Part shown: one piece after another, positions 9,260 through 19,869 of the stretch
How the letters are laid out: each line of letters opens with the position of its first letter
Numbering within the stretch: position 1 is the first letter of the stretch
Assembly: GCA_964446835.1 (NCBI GenBank)
Contig: CAYUQT010000005.1
Location: 1-64,000, forward strand
Source of the DNA: CAYUQT01 sp964446835
Lineage (GTDB): Bacteria > Planctomycetota > Phycisphaerae > UBA1845 > JAFGLZ01
DNA length: 64,000 nt
Reading direction: 5' to 3'
Translations under genes and position numbers: made by a program
The notes under the pieces: generated by a model
Database searches by the model: none
Seen by the model: the letters and a program-made list of their open reading frames with translations, nothing else
What the model was told of the DNA's origin: nothing

Positions 9260-11014
9260 TCACTCTCCGTACACCCGCTTTCCGCCCAGGTAGGTGCTGC
9301 GGACCTTCATGGCCTTCAGGCGTTCCAGCGGACATGCCATGACGTCGTCCTCGATGACGATGAAATCGGCGAACTTACCCGCTTCCAGCGAACCCCGTTC
9401 ATGCTCTGCGAACTGGATGTAGGCATTGTTGATCGTGTAGAAGCGGATCACCTCGACCCGGCTCAGCGATTGCTCCGGATGCAGCGGCCGATCCAGCCAT
9501 CGAGCCTGCCGCGTCATCGCCACCCACATCGACAGCCACGGATCGTAGAAGTTGTTCGACCGCAAGGCACCGATCTTCTGCATATGATCGCTGCCGCCAC
9601 CAACCATCGCCCCGAGCGCAAAAAGTGACCGCAGCGGTTGGAACCATGTCAGACGCTCGTATCCGAAGTGGCTGCTCAGCGTTCGAGCGTCCAGGTAGAG
9701 CCACGCCGGCTGAATCTCCAGGCACACCCCGTGCTTCGCCGCATTCTCCACCGCCTCAGGGCTCATGAAGTTTGAGTGGGAGATCGTCGGTCGCTGGCGG
9801 CGCAGATCGTACTTGCCGGCCAGGTTCCAACAGGCATCGAGAATCGCATGCACCGCACCGTCGCCCACGCCGTGCGCGGCGAACTGCACATCGTTCTTCA
9901 TGCAGGTTTCGATGATCGGAAGCAGCTTGTCCTCGGGGATGAAACGCACCCCGCGATACTGCGGATCGGTGATATTGTAGAACGTGCTCACCCCCCAGGG
10001 CTCGCGCATGAAGGCGCTGCCGGTCAACATGCCACCGTCCATGTAGAACTTCGCGGCCGGTGCCCGCAACAGACTATCGCCCTTGAACAGTGGCGACCGG
10101 GCGATCGCCTCGATGTCCGCCCGGATCTTCTCCATGGGCTGGTTGGTCTCGACGTGGCACGATAGCACCGCTCGCACGGTCAGCTCGCCCCGCTCGTGCA
10201 GACGCCGATAGACCGCCACCTCGGCCGGCGTGACATCGCGTTCGCCCACTGCCGTAATGCCGACACGGTTGTAGTCTGACAGCAGCTTCTTCAGCAACTC
10301 GGCATGCTGCTCCGGCGAGGGTTCCCGGGTCGACGACACCACCTTCAGACACCGCGTGCAACTCCGCAGGATGCCGGTTGGCTCGCCGGTGGCAGGGTCT
10401 TTCTCGGCGTGGCCGTAGCCCCCGTCGGACACCTTCCAGTTCCGGTTGATACCGCTGAGCTTCAGAGCCAGGGAATTCACCGACGCATCCGGACCGGTCT
10501 GGAAGACCACGGGGTTGTCCGGCGCGGCGGCATCGAGTTCGGCCCGAGTGGGATAACGTGCCTCCCTCAGACGCGTCAGAAACACCTGGCTGACCCGGAT
10601 CCACTTGCCCGCCCCCAGCGCCTTGGCACGAGACCGGATGTACTCCAGCACGTCGGCAATGCACTCCATCGCCGGAATGGGATGGTCGAACTCAGTGATC
10701 GCCGCCGAAATCGGATGCGTGTGCGAATCGACCAGCCCCGGCATGACGGTCTTGCCCCCCAGCGACACCACCTCCGTGCCCGGGCCCTGGTATTGCCGGA
10801 TCCGCTCGTCGCCGCCGACCGCCACAATCCGGCCGCCCTTGACCGCCATCGCCCGATGGATGCTGAATGCCGCATCCACCGTGATCACCCGGCCACCGAG
10901 CACTACGAGGTCCGCCTTCTCCTGCCCCCATGCGGAGTCGGACCGCCCCACCGCGACACACAGCGCCACCATTCCCACGCCACCGAAGGTCTTGCCCACA
11001 GGCCATCTCCTCAC
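9260..11014 (-). CDS. Exported amidohydrolase, YtcJ-like (amidohydrolase family 3)
   Basis: 584 residues starting at GTG, with a hydrophobic signal region to about residue 30. The amidohydrolase barrel has the metal-binding SHTHP motif after LGGKTVMPGLVD, a later AAHGVGDGAVHAI, ISHSNF and GGGSDHM. It ends in the typical GSLEAGKFADFIVIEDD beta-sandwich return. Members of this YtcJ-type family hydrolyse N-acyl or N-formyl amides and related compounds; the substrate cannot be read from the sequence. The start is uncertain because no strong ribosome site precedes the GTG. The gene is oriented with pyrD but separated by 188 bp. Confidence 0.82.
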   Translation of the reverse strand: MRRWPVGKTFGGVGMVALCVAVGRSDSAWGQEKADLVVLGGRVITVDAAFSIHRAMAVKGGRIVAVGGDERIRQYQGPGTEVVSLGGKTVMPGLVDSHTHPISAAITEFDHPIPAMECIADVLEYIRSRAKALGAGKWIRVSQVFLTRLREARYPTRAELDAAAPDNPVVFQTGPDASVNSLALKLSGINRNWKVSDGGYGHAEKDPATGEPTGILRSCTRCLKVVSSTREPSPEQHAELLKKLLSDYNRVGITAVGERDVTPAEVAVYRRLHERGELTVRAVLSCHVETNQPMEKIRADIEAIARSPLFKGDSLLRAPAAKFYMDGGMLTGSAFMREPWGVSTFYNITDPQYRGVRFIPEDKLLPIIETCMKNDVQFAAHGVGDGAVHAILDACWNLAGKYDLRRQRPTISHSNFMSPEAVENAAKHGVCLEIQPAWLYLDARTLSSHFGYERLTWFQPLRSLFALGAMVGGGSDHMQKIGALRSNNFYDPWLSMWVAMTRQARWLDRPLHPEQSLSRVEVIRFYTINNAYIQFAEHERGSLEAGKFADFIVIEDDVMACPLERLKAMKVRSTYLGGKRVYGE

Positions 11015-11204
11015 ATGAACAGGCGCAGATAGCTTGCGACCAGCGGCAGGGCTCTGTCAACCGCACGCCCGCGCATACGGCAACCCTCCGGGCGTTTTCT
11101 ACATGAAAGCAGATCAGGAGAAGGGCCTCTGCACCCTGCACAGAAGGTCTGCCGTGAGGAGATGGCCTGAAAAGATACGATCGATTCGCCGCCTGCCGCC
11201 GAGC

Positions 11205-13268
<2,064 letters not shown>

Positions 13269-13508
13269 GATACCTCTGCCTTGCACCCTGTCTCGCCGAT
13301 GAGACGCACGGCGAGAGAATCATGGTGTACTGGACATGAACAGGATCCCCGTCCCACCGACGGGGTCACCACCCTCCGGCCACCCCGGCCGGAGCCTTCA
13401 GATCACGCGACGCGGCTTCGCAATCCACTCGGACCACCGCACAAACGGTCGCCGGCGCGGCATGTTTCTGATCGAACGACAGGTCGATACTGAAGGACCG
13501 ACGGACGA

Positions 13509-14471
13509 CTATCCCTTGGCCTTCTTGATCGCCTCCGCCATCAGCGGAGCCACTTCGACGACATCGCCGACGATCCCGTAGTGAGCGCTCTTGAAGATCG
13601 GGGCATCCGCATCCGTGTTCACCGCGACGATGCACTTCGAGGTGCTCATGCCCGCCAGATGCTGAATCGCGCCGCTGATCCCCAGGGCCACGTAGATCTG
13701 CGGGCCCACCGTCTTGCCCGTCTGGCCGACCTGATGAGCGTGGTCGATCCATCCGGCGTTGACGGCCGCGCGAGAGGCACCCACCGCCGCGCCCAGGGCG
13801 TCGGCAACCATCTCGACATACTTGAAGCCATCGGCGCTGCCCACACCGATACCGCCCGAAACTACGCATTCGGCCTCGGTCAGCTCGGGACGCGTACTCA
13901 CCTTCGTTTCAAGTGCCTTCACCGTCACCCGGCTGTCCGACGCGTCGAACGCCACCGATACGGTCCGCACCTCGGCAGAGCCCGAACCCGCATGATCCGG
14001 AAACGCATTCGGACGAACCGTCACCACATAGTTCGCCTCGGCCGGCTTGACCTTCCGCAATGCCTTTCCGGCATAGATCGGACGGGTGAATTCCACCGAA
14101 CCCCCGTCGGCCCTGGCCTCGGTGATATCGGGGATCAGCGCCAGCCCCAGCCGCTGCGCCACCATCGGCGCGATCTCCTTGCCCGCGCTCGTGCAGCCGA
14201 TCAGAACCGGCCCCACGCCGTTGGCCGAAACCGCCCCGGCAACCGCCTTGGCATACCCACAGGCAGTGTACTTCTCCACGTGAGCGTCCTGCACCTTCAG
14301 CACGGTGCTCACGCCCGCCGAAGCCACCAGGCCCGCATCGCCAGGTCCCACCACGACCGCCACCACCGGACCCCCTGCGGCGATCCGATGGGCAACCGTC
14401 AGAACCTGACGCGTCGTCTTCCGCAGCCCCTTGGCGTCAAACTCAGCGAATACATATACGGTCGATGCCAT
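13509..14471 (-). CDS. etfA: Electron transfer flavoprotein alpha subunit
   Basis: 320 residues, ATG at 14471 with GGGAGGA upstream. EtfA binds the FAD that passes electrons from acyl-CoA dehydrogenase to the quinone reductase. The N-terminal half is the Rossmann-like domain (VYVFAEFDAKGLRKTT). The C-terminal FAD domain shows VSGGIGVGSADGF, VGASRAAVNAGW, QVGQTGKTVGPQIYVALGISGAIQH split by loops, and IVAVNTDADAPIF. All are standard for the family, including the GASRAAVNAGW segment that contacts the flavin. It lies downstream of etfB and upstream of the membrane oxidoreductase gene on the same strand. Confidence 0.95.
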   Translation of the reverse strand: MASTVYVFAEFDAKGLRKTTRQVLTVAHRIAAGGPVVAVVVGPGDAGLVASAGVSTVLKVQDAHVEKYTACGYAKAVAGAVSANGVGPVLIGCTSAGKEIAPMVAQRLGLALIPDITEARADGGSVEFTRPIYAGKALRKVKPAEANYVVTVRPNAFPDHAGSGSAEVRTVSVAFDASDSRVTVKALETKVSTRPELTEAECVVSGGIGVGSADGFKYVEMVADALGAAVGASRAAVNAGWIDHAHQVGQTGKTVGPQIYVALGISGAIQHLAGMSTSKCIVAVNTDADAPIFKSAHYGIVGDVVEVAPLMAEAIKKAKG

Positions 14472-14611
14472 CAGTGCATCCTCCCGACCCTTGATGGGAT
14501 ATCACGCTGGATCTACAACCCGAACGGGCGAACCTCCCCGCTGGGTTGAAACCCTCGCAGACAGCCGGCCGTTCCGCCGAAGCGGCGCCACCGGCCACCT
14601 GCAAAGACCCT

Positions 14612-15388
14612 CTACAGAACCTTCGCCTCTTCCTTGAGCAGCCGGACGAGTTCCGGAACCGCCTCGGACGGCTTGCCCTTGACCATCTTGGCCTCGCTGC
14701 GGGCCGGAGGCAGATCGTGACCGGCAATCGTCACGGTCTTGCGAACCTGAACCCCCAACGCCGCCAGCGTCAGCTCGTCAACGGCCTTCTTCTTGGCCTT
14801 CATGATCTTGGGCAGCGGCGGATACCTCGGCTCGTTCAGCCCCTTCTCCGCCGTCACGATCGCCGGCAGCTTCGCCTCGACCGTCTCTGTCCCGGCATCC
14901 GTCTCCCGAGTGACCGTCACGGCCCCGTCGCTCTGAACGATCTTGACCGCCGAATTGATGATCGGCACGTCCAGCAACACCGACAGGCGCCCGGGCACCT
15001 CGAACGACTGGTCGTCCACGGCCACCTTGCCCGCCAGGATGAGGTTCCACTCGTACTTCCGGATGGCCGCCGCCAACACCTCGGCGATGGCCCCGTTGTC
15101 TGCCGTCGCCAGCGAATCGTCCCACACGCGGGTGGCGTCGTCGGCCCCCATCGCGATGCCCTGACGCATCGTGTCTTCGATCGCCTTCGGCCCGACACTC
15201 AGCAGGCGAACGTGAGAGGCGATACTCTTCTCCTTCATCTGAACGGCTTCTTCAATGGCGAACTCGTCGTAAGGGTTGACGATCACCTTCACACCCTTGT
15301 CGTCGATACCGCCGTCGCCGGCCAGTTGAATGCGAGCTTCCGTATTGAACGTCTGCTTGACCAGAACCAAAACCTTCAGATCAGCCAT
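14612..15388 (-). CDS. etfB: Electron transfer flavoprotein beta subunit
   Basis: 258 residues, the usual length. The N-terminus LKVLVLVKQTFNTEARI, then VNPYDEFAIEEAVQMKE, GADDATRVWDD and VPIINSAVKI, match EtfB. The VTAEKGLNEPRYPPLPKIMKA run (shown in part) is the family's recognition loop region. It forms the heterodimer with EtfA encoded 140 bp downstream. I did not test which of the ETF groups it belongs to. The absence of a bifurcating partner gene, and the presence of an acyl-CoA dehydrogenase, favour a simple electron shuttle over electron bifurcation. Confidence 0.95.
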   Translation of the reverse strand: MADLKVLVLVKQTFNTEARIQLAGDGGIDDKGVKVIVNPYDEFAIEEAVQMKEKSIASHVRLLSVGPKAIEDTMRQGIAMGADDATRVWDDSLATADNGAIAEVLAAAIRKYEWNLILAGKVAVDDQSFEVPGRLSVLLDVPIINSAVKIVQSDGAVTVTRETDAGTETVEAKLPAIVTAEKGLNEPRYPPLPKIMKAKKKAVDELTLAALGVQVRKTVTIAGHDLPPARSEAKMVKGKPSEAVPELVRLLKEEAKVL

Positions 15389-15455
15389 AGCTTCCCACCT
15401 CGTGAATTCCGATCGGTCGCTCGCGGCCGACCGCGAGCGACCCGTTCACAGAATC

Positions 15456-17261
15456 TCAGACTGTCAGCACGCCGTTCGAAGCGATCAGTGCCTCCGCGAT
15501 CTGATGGCTCAGGTCGCGCATGTTCACCGGTCGCCACGGGTTCAGCTTCTCCGCGGCTTTCAGCAGGCCGATAGCCGCACCCGGATTGGCGATGGCCGTA
15601 ATCACGTTCTGAGCAAACTCGTAAATCAGGCGGCTGCTGCGATCCGCCTGATACTTCGTCATGGCGATCGCCAGCTTGCACTCTGCTTCGCCCTTCGCAT
15701 CGATCAGCTTCTGCGTGCGAAGCATCGCGCTCTCCATCGCGTAGATCTCCATCACGATGTCGGACATCCAGCCCAGGCATTCCTGCTGCTCGATGACTGC
15801 CATCTGATCGGCGATCTTGCTCCCCATCCCCTGCTGGAAGGCCGCGCCCACCAGGTGGAACATCCGCTTGGCCAGCCACACCCGCTGGCGAATGTCGGCG
15901 AGCGGACCCTCGAACTTGGGGATCTCGAGCTTGGCGCCCATCACCGCGCTCATCGTCTTCATGATCGCTGCCACGAGCGGCAGACGATTCATCGCAACCC
16001 GCTTGAACACCGTCCCGGCAATGATCAGCCGGTTGATCTCGTTCGTGCCCTCATAAATGCGGGCGATCCGAGCGTCGCGGAATGCGCGTTCCGCCGGATA
16101 CTCCGTCGTGAACCCGTAGCCGCCGTACACCTGAACCGTCTCGTCCACGACGCGACCCAGCATCTCCGACTGGTAGACCTTGTCGATGGCGCACTCGATC
16201 AGGAACTCTTCGAGGGCCTTCAGCTTCGCCATGCCGCCGGCCTCTTTGCCCAACGTGTGAATCTGATCGGAGCAATGCCCCGACGTTCGCATCGTCATCG
16301 AATCGCCGGTGTACACACCGGTCGCCATCATGGCAATCTTCTGCTGGATCAGGCCGAACTTGGCGATGGGACGCTTGAACTGCTCTCGCTGCATCCCGTA
16401 CTGAACCGAGTACTGCAACGCCAGCTTCGCCCCGCCGACCGCACCCACGCCCAGCTTCAACCGCCCCAGGTTCAGGATGTTCAGCGCGATCTTGCCGCCG
16501 TCGCCGATCTCACCCAGGATGTTCTCCGCCGGCACCTTCACATCCTTGAACCGCAGCGCACACGTGCTGCTGCCCTTGATGCCCAGCTTGTCTTCCTCGG
16601 GTTCCCTCTCAAACCCCGGCGTCGGAACCTCCACCACGAACGCGGTGAACTTGTCGTCTTCGCCGTTGACCTTGGCGAACACGGTCACCACGTCGGCCCA
16701 GGCCCCGTTCGTGATGAACTGCTTGGTCCCGGTCAGAAGGTAGAACTTCCCGTCCTCGGTGGGAACCGCCTTGCACTTGGCCGCCATCGCGTCCGACCCC
16801 GCGCCCGGTTCGGTCAGAGCATAGGCCGCCATCTTCGCACCCGTTGCCAAATCCGGAAGAAGCCGTTCCTTCAACGCGGGCTTGCCGAAGTACAGAATCG
16901 GCAGCGTTCCAATTCCCATGTGCGCAAGCGTCGCCGTGGCAAACGATCCACCGACCGACATGTGCTGCATCAACGTCATCGCGCCGAAAAAGTCCAGCCC
17001 CATGCCGCCGTACTCTTCCGGGATCTCGACCATCAGCAGGCCCAGTTCACCCGCCTTCCGGAAGAGCTCCTGCATCAGCCCTTCCTGCATTTCGTCGATC
17101 TCCTTGGCCCGAGGAATGACCTCGTTGAAGACGAACTTCTGGATCGTGTCCGCCATCATGCGGTGTTCGTCCGTCATCTCCTCCAAGGTGTGGATCGCCT
17201 CCACCGGCGGGTCATCAATCAACCACGAGCAGCCTTTTAGCGCAAAGGACGTCTCAGCCAT
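15456..17261 (-). CDS. Acyl-CoA dehydrogenase with C-terminal extension
   Basis: 601 residues, about 220 longer than short or medium-chain enzymes and close to the very-long-chain type. It catalyses the first oxidation of fatty acyl-CoA, passing electrons to ETF. Family signatures are YALTEPGAGSDA (FAD and substrate loop), TGTKQFITNGAWAD, REQFKRPIAKF, QVYGGYGFTTEYP and the catalytic Glu404 in IYEGTNEINR. The extension from about residue 425 is helical and resembles that of VLCAD/ACAD9-like bacterial proteins, so long-chain substrates are likely. It is the first gene of the acd-etfB-etfA-EMO run, which has gaps of 67-240 bp. Confidence 0.93.
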   Translation of the reverse strand: MAETSFALKGCSWLIDDPPVEAIHTLEEMTDEHRMMADTIQKFVFNEVIPRAKEIDEMQEGLMQELFRKAGELGLLMVEIPEEYGGMGLDFFGAMTLMQHMSVGGSFATATLAHMGIGTLPILYFGKPALKERLLPDLATGAKMAAYALTEPGAGSDAMAAKCKAVPTEDGKFYLLTGTKQFITNGAWADVVTVFAKVNGEDDKFTAFVVEVPTPGFEREPEEDKLGIKGSSTCALRFKDVKVPAENILGEIGDGGKIALNILNLGRLKLGVGAVGGAKLALQYSVQYGMQREQFKRPIAKFGLIQQKIAMMATGVYTGDSMTMRTSGHCSDQIHTLGKEAGGMAKLKALEEFLIECAIDKVYQSEMLGRVVDETVQVYGGYGFTTEYPAERAFRDARIARIYEGTNEINRLIIAGTVFKRVAMNRLPLVAAIMKTMSAVMGAKLEIPKFEGPLADIRQRVWLAKRMFHLVGAAFQQGMGSKIADQMAVIEQQECLGWMSDIVMEIYAMESAMLRTQKLIDAKGEAECKLAIAMTKYQADRSSRLIYEFAQNVITAIANPGAAIGLLKAAEKLNPWRPVNMRDLSHQIAEALIASNGVLTV

Positions 17262-17313
17262 GACTCGGCCCTTCTCCGGTTCTTACCGGTAACAACAGCA
17301 CGTGCAGACTCCT

Positions 17314-17335
17314 ACTATAGAAAGCCCAAGTTGGG
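17314..17335 (-). promoter_or_regulatory. Possible promoter and operator of the acyl-CoA dehydrogenase operon
   Basis: Minus-strand TATAGT (17314-17319) could be a -10 box, 53 bases before the ATG. Immediately upstream is the palindrome CCCAAGTTGGG (17325-17335), placed where a regulator could block the polymerase. No convincing -35 was found, so this is tentative. Confidence 0.3.
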
Positions 17336-18166
17336 AATTGAGATGTTAACTTATACTAATATTGCGCCGTTCGTCAATCTCAAATTTCCTGAAGCCCAGG
17401 CCAACGTTCTTTCTATACCACAGACCCCTTGCTTCAGGCAAACGACCGCATACTTGTTTCATAGTTGAAGGATGCCATTTCATTTTGGAGGAAGTTAGAG
17501 ATGCCGCGGCTTCAAAAACATCGAAGTCGAAGGTGTTTTCCGCCTCCAAGGAAAGCGAAAAGTCATCCTTATCCATAAGAGCAGCATGGTACTACATTCA
17601 CGACTCGGATGCAAACCTCCGCCCGCAGCTCACCCCTCCGTTGGGAGTCACAGACCCGAGCACCGTCATTCCCCGTCTACACCTTCAACGATCCCCCGCT
17701 GTCGGCAGGTGGTCCACACTGAAGAGGTCCGGACCGGCCAGATCTCTTCCGCGACACGCTATAGAATTCTCTGAAAGGCAGACTCCCCCAAACCCCGGCA
17801 ACGATCCAGCCGCCATATGCCCCAGCCCTCTCCTGCCCCTTTGTCGAAACCGAAGGGGGCTCTTCCCCGGATGACATGGCACTTGGGACTCTCTCAATGC
17901 TGGCAACACGCATCCCCCCCTCGCGCGACATCAGCAGCTTCTCAGGTGGCAACACAAACCACCGACAGATCCACCCGACTCGCATCCGACCTCGTGTCGG
18001 GCGAACCGCCGGACGGAAGCCGACCCCGATCCGGCGACCTGGGGGCGAACCGGCATTCACACGCCGCGGCGCATGCCCGTAATCCTCTCCACATCGGGGA
18101 AAGGGCGGGAGGAACCCCTTGCCGACGATCCAAACCGCTGCTATCATTCTCGCTTCCAGTTTTCTG
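17336..18166. other. Divergent intergenic region, no recognised gene
   Basis: About 830 bases between two divergent lipid operons. The part from 17340 to about 17600 is markedly richer in A and T than the rest of the window. The remainder is GC-rich and carries no frame with family resemblance. Short frames exist on both strands but lack ribosome sites. Confidence 0.5.
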
Positions 18167-18190
18167 GGCAGGACGGGTTTTGTCCTTGCC

Positions 18191-18220
18191 TTGGCATGAC
18201 ACAGAGGTTAAAGGTATAGA
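18191..18220 (+). promoter_or_regulatory. Promoter of the hotdog-ACP-ketosynthase operon
   Basis: TTGGCA (18191-18196, 5 of 6 to the -35 consensus), an 18-base spacer and TATAGA (18215-18220). The ATG of the first gene follows 44 bases later. Just upstream, GGCAGGAC and GTCCTTGCC (18167-18190) form an imperfect inverted repeat that could be an operator. Confidence 0.5.
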
Positions 18221-18264
18221 CTTGCGGGGGCCCGCGGCGGTCGCGGTCCTTTGCATCAGAAGCT

Positions 18265-18762
18265 ATGAAGTTCATTCTGGTCGATCGAATCCTAGAGCTG
18301 GACCCCCCCCGTCGGATCGTCACCTGCAAGGCACTGACGCTGGCGGAGGAGTATCTTGCCGACCACTTCCCGACCTTCCCGGTCATGCCGGGAGTGCTGA
18401 TGGTGGAGGCGATGGTTCAATCGGCCGCGTGGCTTGTACGGGCGAGTACCGGCTTCGCCGCCAGCCTGATTACGCTGGCCGAAGCGAAGAACGTCACGTA
18501 CAAGAGCTTCGTCTCGCCCGGACGAATTCTGAGAATCGAGGCGACGGTGCGGCGTCTCGACGCAGATTCCAGCGAATTCGACTGCAAGGGAACGAGCGAA
18601 GATCGCGAGATGGTGAAGGCGAGGTTACGGTTGTGCCATTCCAATCTGTCGCAGCGAAATCCCGCCTTGGCGGTGGTCGACGCGAGGATGATTGAGCACG
18701 CCCGGAGCCAATTCGCGTTGTTGGGGGGGAACAAGGTGTTGGCCTCCACGGTGGCGGGCTGA
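18265..18762 (+). CDS. FabZ-like 3-hydroxyacyl-ACP dehydratase (hotdog fold)
   Basis: 165 residues. The hotdog helix motif DHFPTFPVMPGVLMVEAMVQ contains the His and Glu used by FabZ/FabA dehydratases to remove water from 3-hydroxyacyl-ACP. AAWLVRASTGF and AKNVTYKSFVSPG are the following conserved strands. The C-terminus is about 20 residues longer than classic FabZ. It is the first gene of a five-gene plus-strand set that also encodes an acyl carrier protein and two ketosynthases. It is therefore probably not the housekeeping FabZ but part of a dedicated acyl pathway. Confidence 0.82.
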   Translation: MKFILVDRILELDPPRRIVTCKALTLAEEYLADHFPTFPVMPGVLMVEAMVQSAAWLVRASTGFAASLITLAEAKNVTYKSFVSPGRILRIEATVRRLDADSSEFDCKGTSEDREMVKARLRLCHSNLSQRNPALAVVDARMIEHARSQFALLGGNKVLASTVAG

Positions 18763-18830
18763 CGATTAACCATTCCCCGAAATCTGTAGAGGTTGTGGCG
18801 GTTTCTAGTTTCAATGGGAGGACAGTCGCG

Positions 18831-19223
18831 ATGGCGATGACCCGCCAGGATATTTTCGAGAAGGTAAAAGAGACGTTGGTGGATGCCTTGGGAGTCGATG
18901 AGGACGAGGTGACGGAAAATGCCACGCTGACCAGCGATCTGGGAGCCGAAAGCATCGACTTCCTGGACATCGTCTTCCGGCTGGAAAAGACGTTCGACAT
19001 CAAGATCCCGCGAGGAGAGCTTTTCCCCGACGATCTCTTGAACAACCCCGACTTCGTTGAAAACGGAAAGGTGACTCCGGCCGGCCTGACGAAGCTCAAG
19101 GCCGCCATGCCCCACGCCGACTTCACCGAGTTCGATAAGGACCCCGACGTCAACAAGATGCCGGAACTGTTCACGGTTCGGACGATCGTCAATTACGTCC
19201 AATCGAAGGTCGGAGCGGCCTGA
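18831..19223 (+). CDS. Acyl carrier protein, elongated
   Basis: 130 residues from the ATG at 18831, which has GGGAGGA upstream. An upstream in-frame ATG at 18795 lacks a site. The phosphopantetheine attachment Ser lies in DLGAESIDFLDIVFRLE, the standard ACP helix II motif. The protein is about 50 residues longer than housekeeping AcpP. The extra segment between helices II and IV (LFPDDLLNNPDFVENGKVTP) is typical of specialised ACPs found beside paired ketosynthases. It would carry the growing chain between the enzymes of this operon. Confidence 0.9.
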   Translation: MAMTRQDIFEKVKETLVDALGVDEDEVTENATLTSDLGAESIDFLDIVFRLEKTFDIKIPRGELFPDDLLNNPDFVENGKVTPAGLTKLKAAMPHADFTEFDKDPDVNKMPELFTVRTIVNYVQSKVGAA

Positions 19224-19329
19224 GACGTCTCTGGATTCCACCACGAGGGGGTACCGAAGCAGTCGGTCATGCCCCTCGTGACGCTGGCGGTGGTTGTGTT
19301 TTCCCTCGCTCGGGATTGTCGTTGTAATC

Positions 19330-19869
19330 ATGCGTTGGATTTGGATTGATAGATTTCTCGAATTCCAGTCCTGCCGGCGGGCAGTGGCTGTCAAGAACCT
19401 CACGATGGCGGAGGAGCATCTGCACGACCACTTCCCCGGCTACCCGGTGATGCCGGCCAGCCTCATGATCGAAGGCATGGCCCAAACCGCCGGTATCCTG
19501 GTGGGTGAGGCCCACCAGTTTCGGGAGAAGGTCATCCTGGCCAAGGTCCGCAGGGCCGTCTTCCACGACCTGGCCGTCCCGGGCGACCAACTCCGCTATG
19601 AGGCCGCCATCGAATCCGCGGATCAGCCCGATCCGGTGCCCCTGTCGGGGTGTGCCACGGCCGGGCAAGTCTTTCGCAACGGGGAACTGCAACCCATTGC
19701 CGAGATCGACATCGTCTTCTCACATATCGATCGCAACATGTCGGGGCTGGACTTCCCTGAGGAAAACTTCGTCTTCACCGAAGACTTCAAGTCCCTTCTG
19801 GCGAGCTACCATTTGGCCGATTCACGCCGGGATTCCAGCGGGACGGTTGATCGGACGAACAGCGCATGA
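19330..19869 (+). CDS. Second FabZ/FabA-like hotdog dehydratase
   Basis: 179 residues from the ATG at 19330; no strong ribosome site is seen, so the start is approximate. DHFPGYPVMPASLMIEGMAQ again contains the His and Glu of the dehydratase active site, followed by TAGILVGEAHQF and KVRRAVFHDLAVPGD. About 55 residues beyond the hotdog core (SHIDRNMSGLDFPEEN onward) are unassigned. It overlaps the next gene by 4 bp (ATGA), which indicates coupled translation. Two different hotdog proteins in one operon suggest either a heterodimer or dehydration at two chain stages. Confidence 0.8.
   Translation: MRWIWIDRFLEFQSCRRAVAVKNLTMAEEHLHDHFPGYPVMPASLMIEGMAQTAGILVGEAHQFREKVILAKVRRAVFHDLAVPGDQLRYEAAIESADQPDPVPLSGCATAGQVFRNGELQPIAEIDIVFSHIDRNMSGLDFPEENFVFTEDFKSLLASYHLADSRRDSSGTVDRTNSA

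Noticed and set aside
17346..17576. 76-residue minus-strand frame in the AT-richer intergenic block
   Set aside because: No ribosome site and no recognisable family; kept only as a possibility because composition differs from the surroundings.
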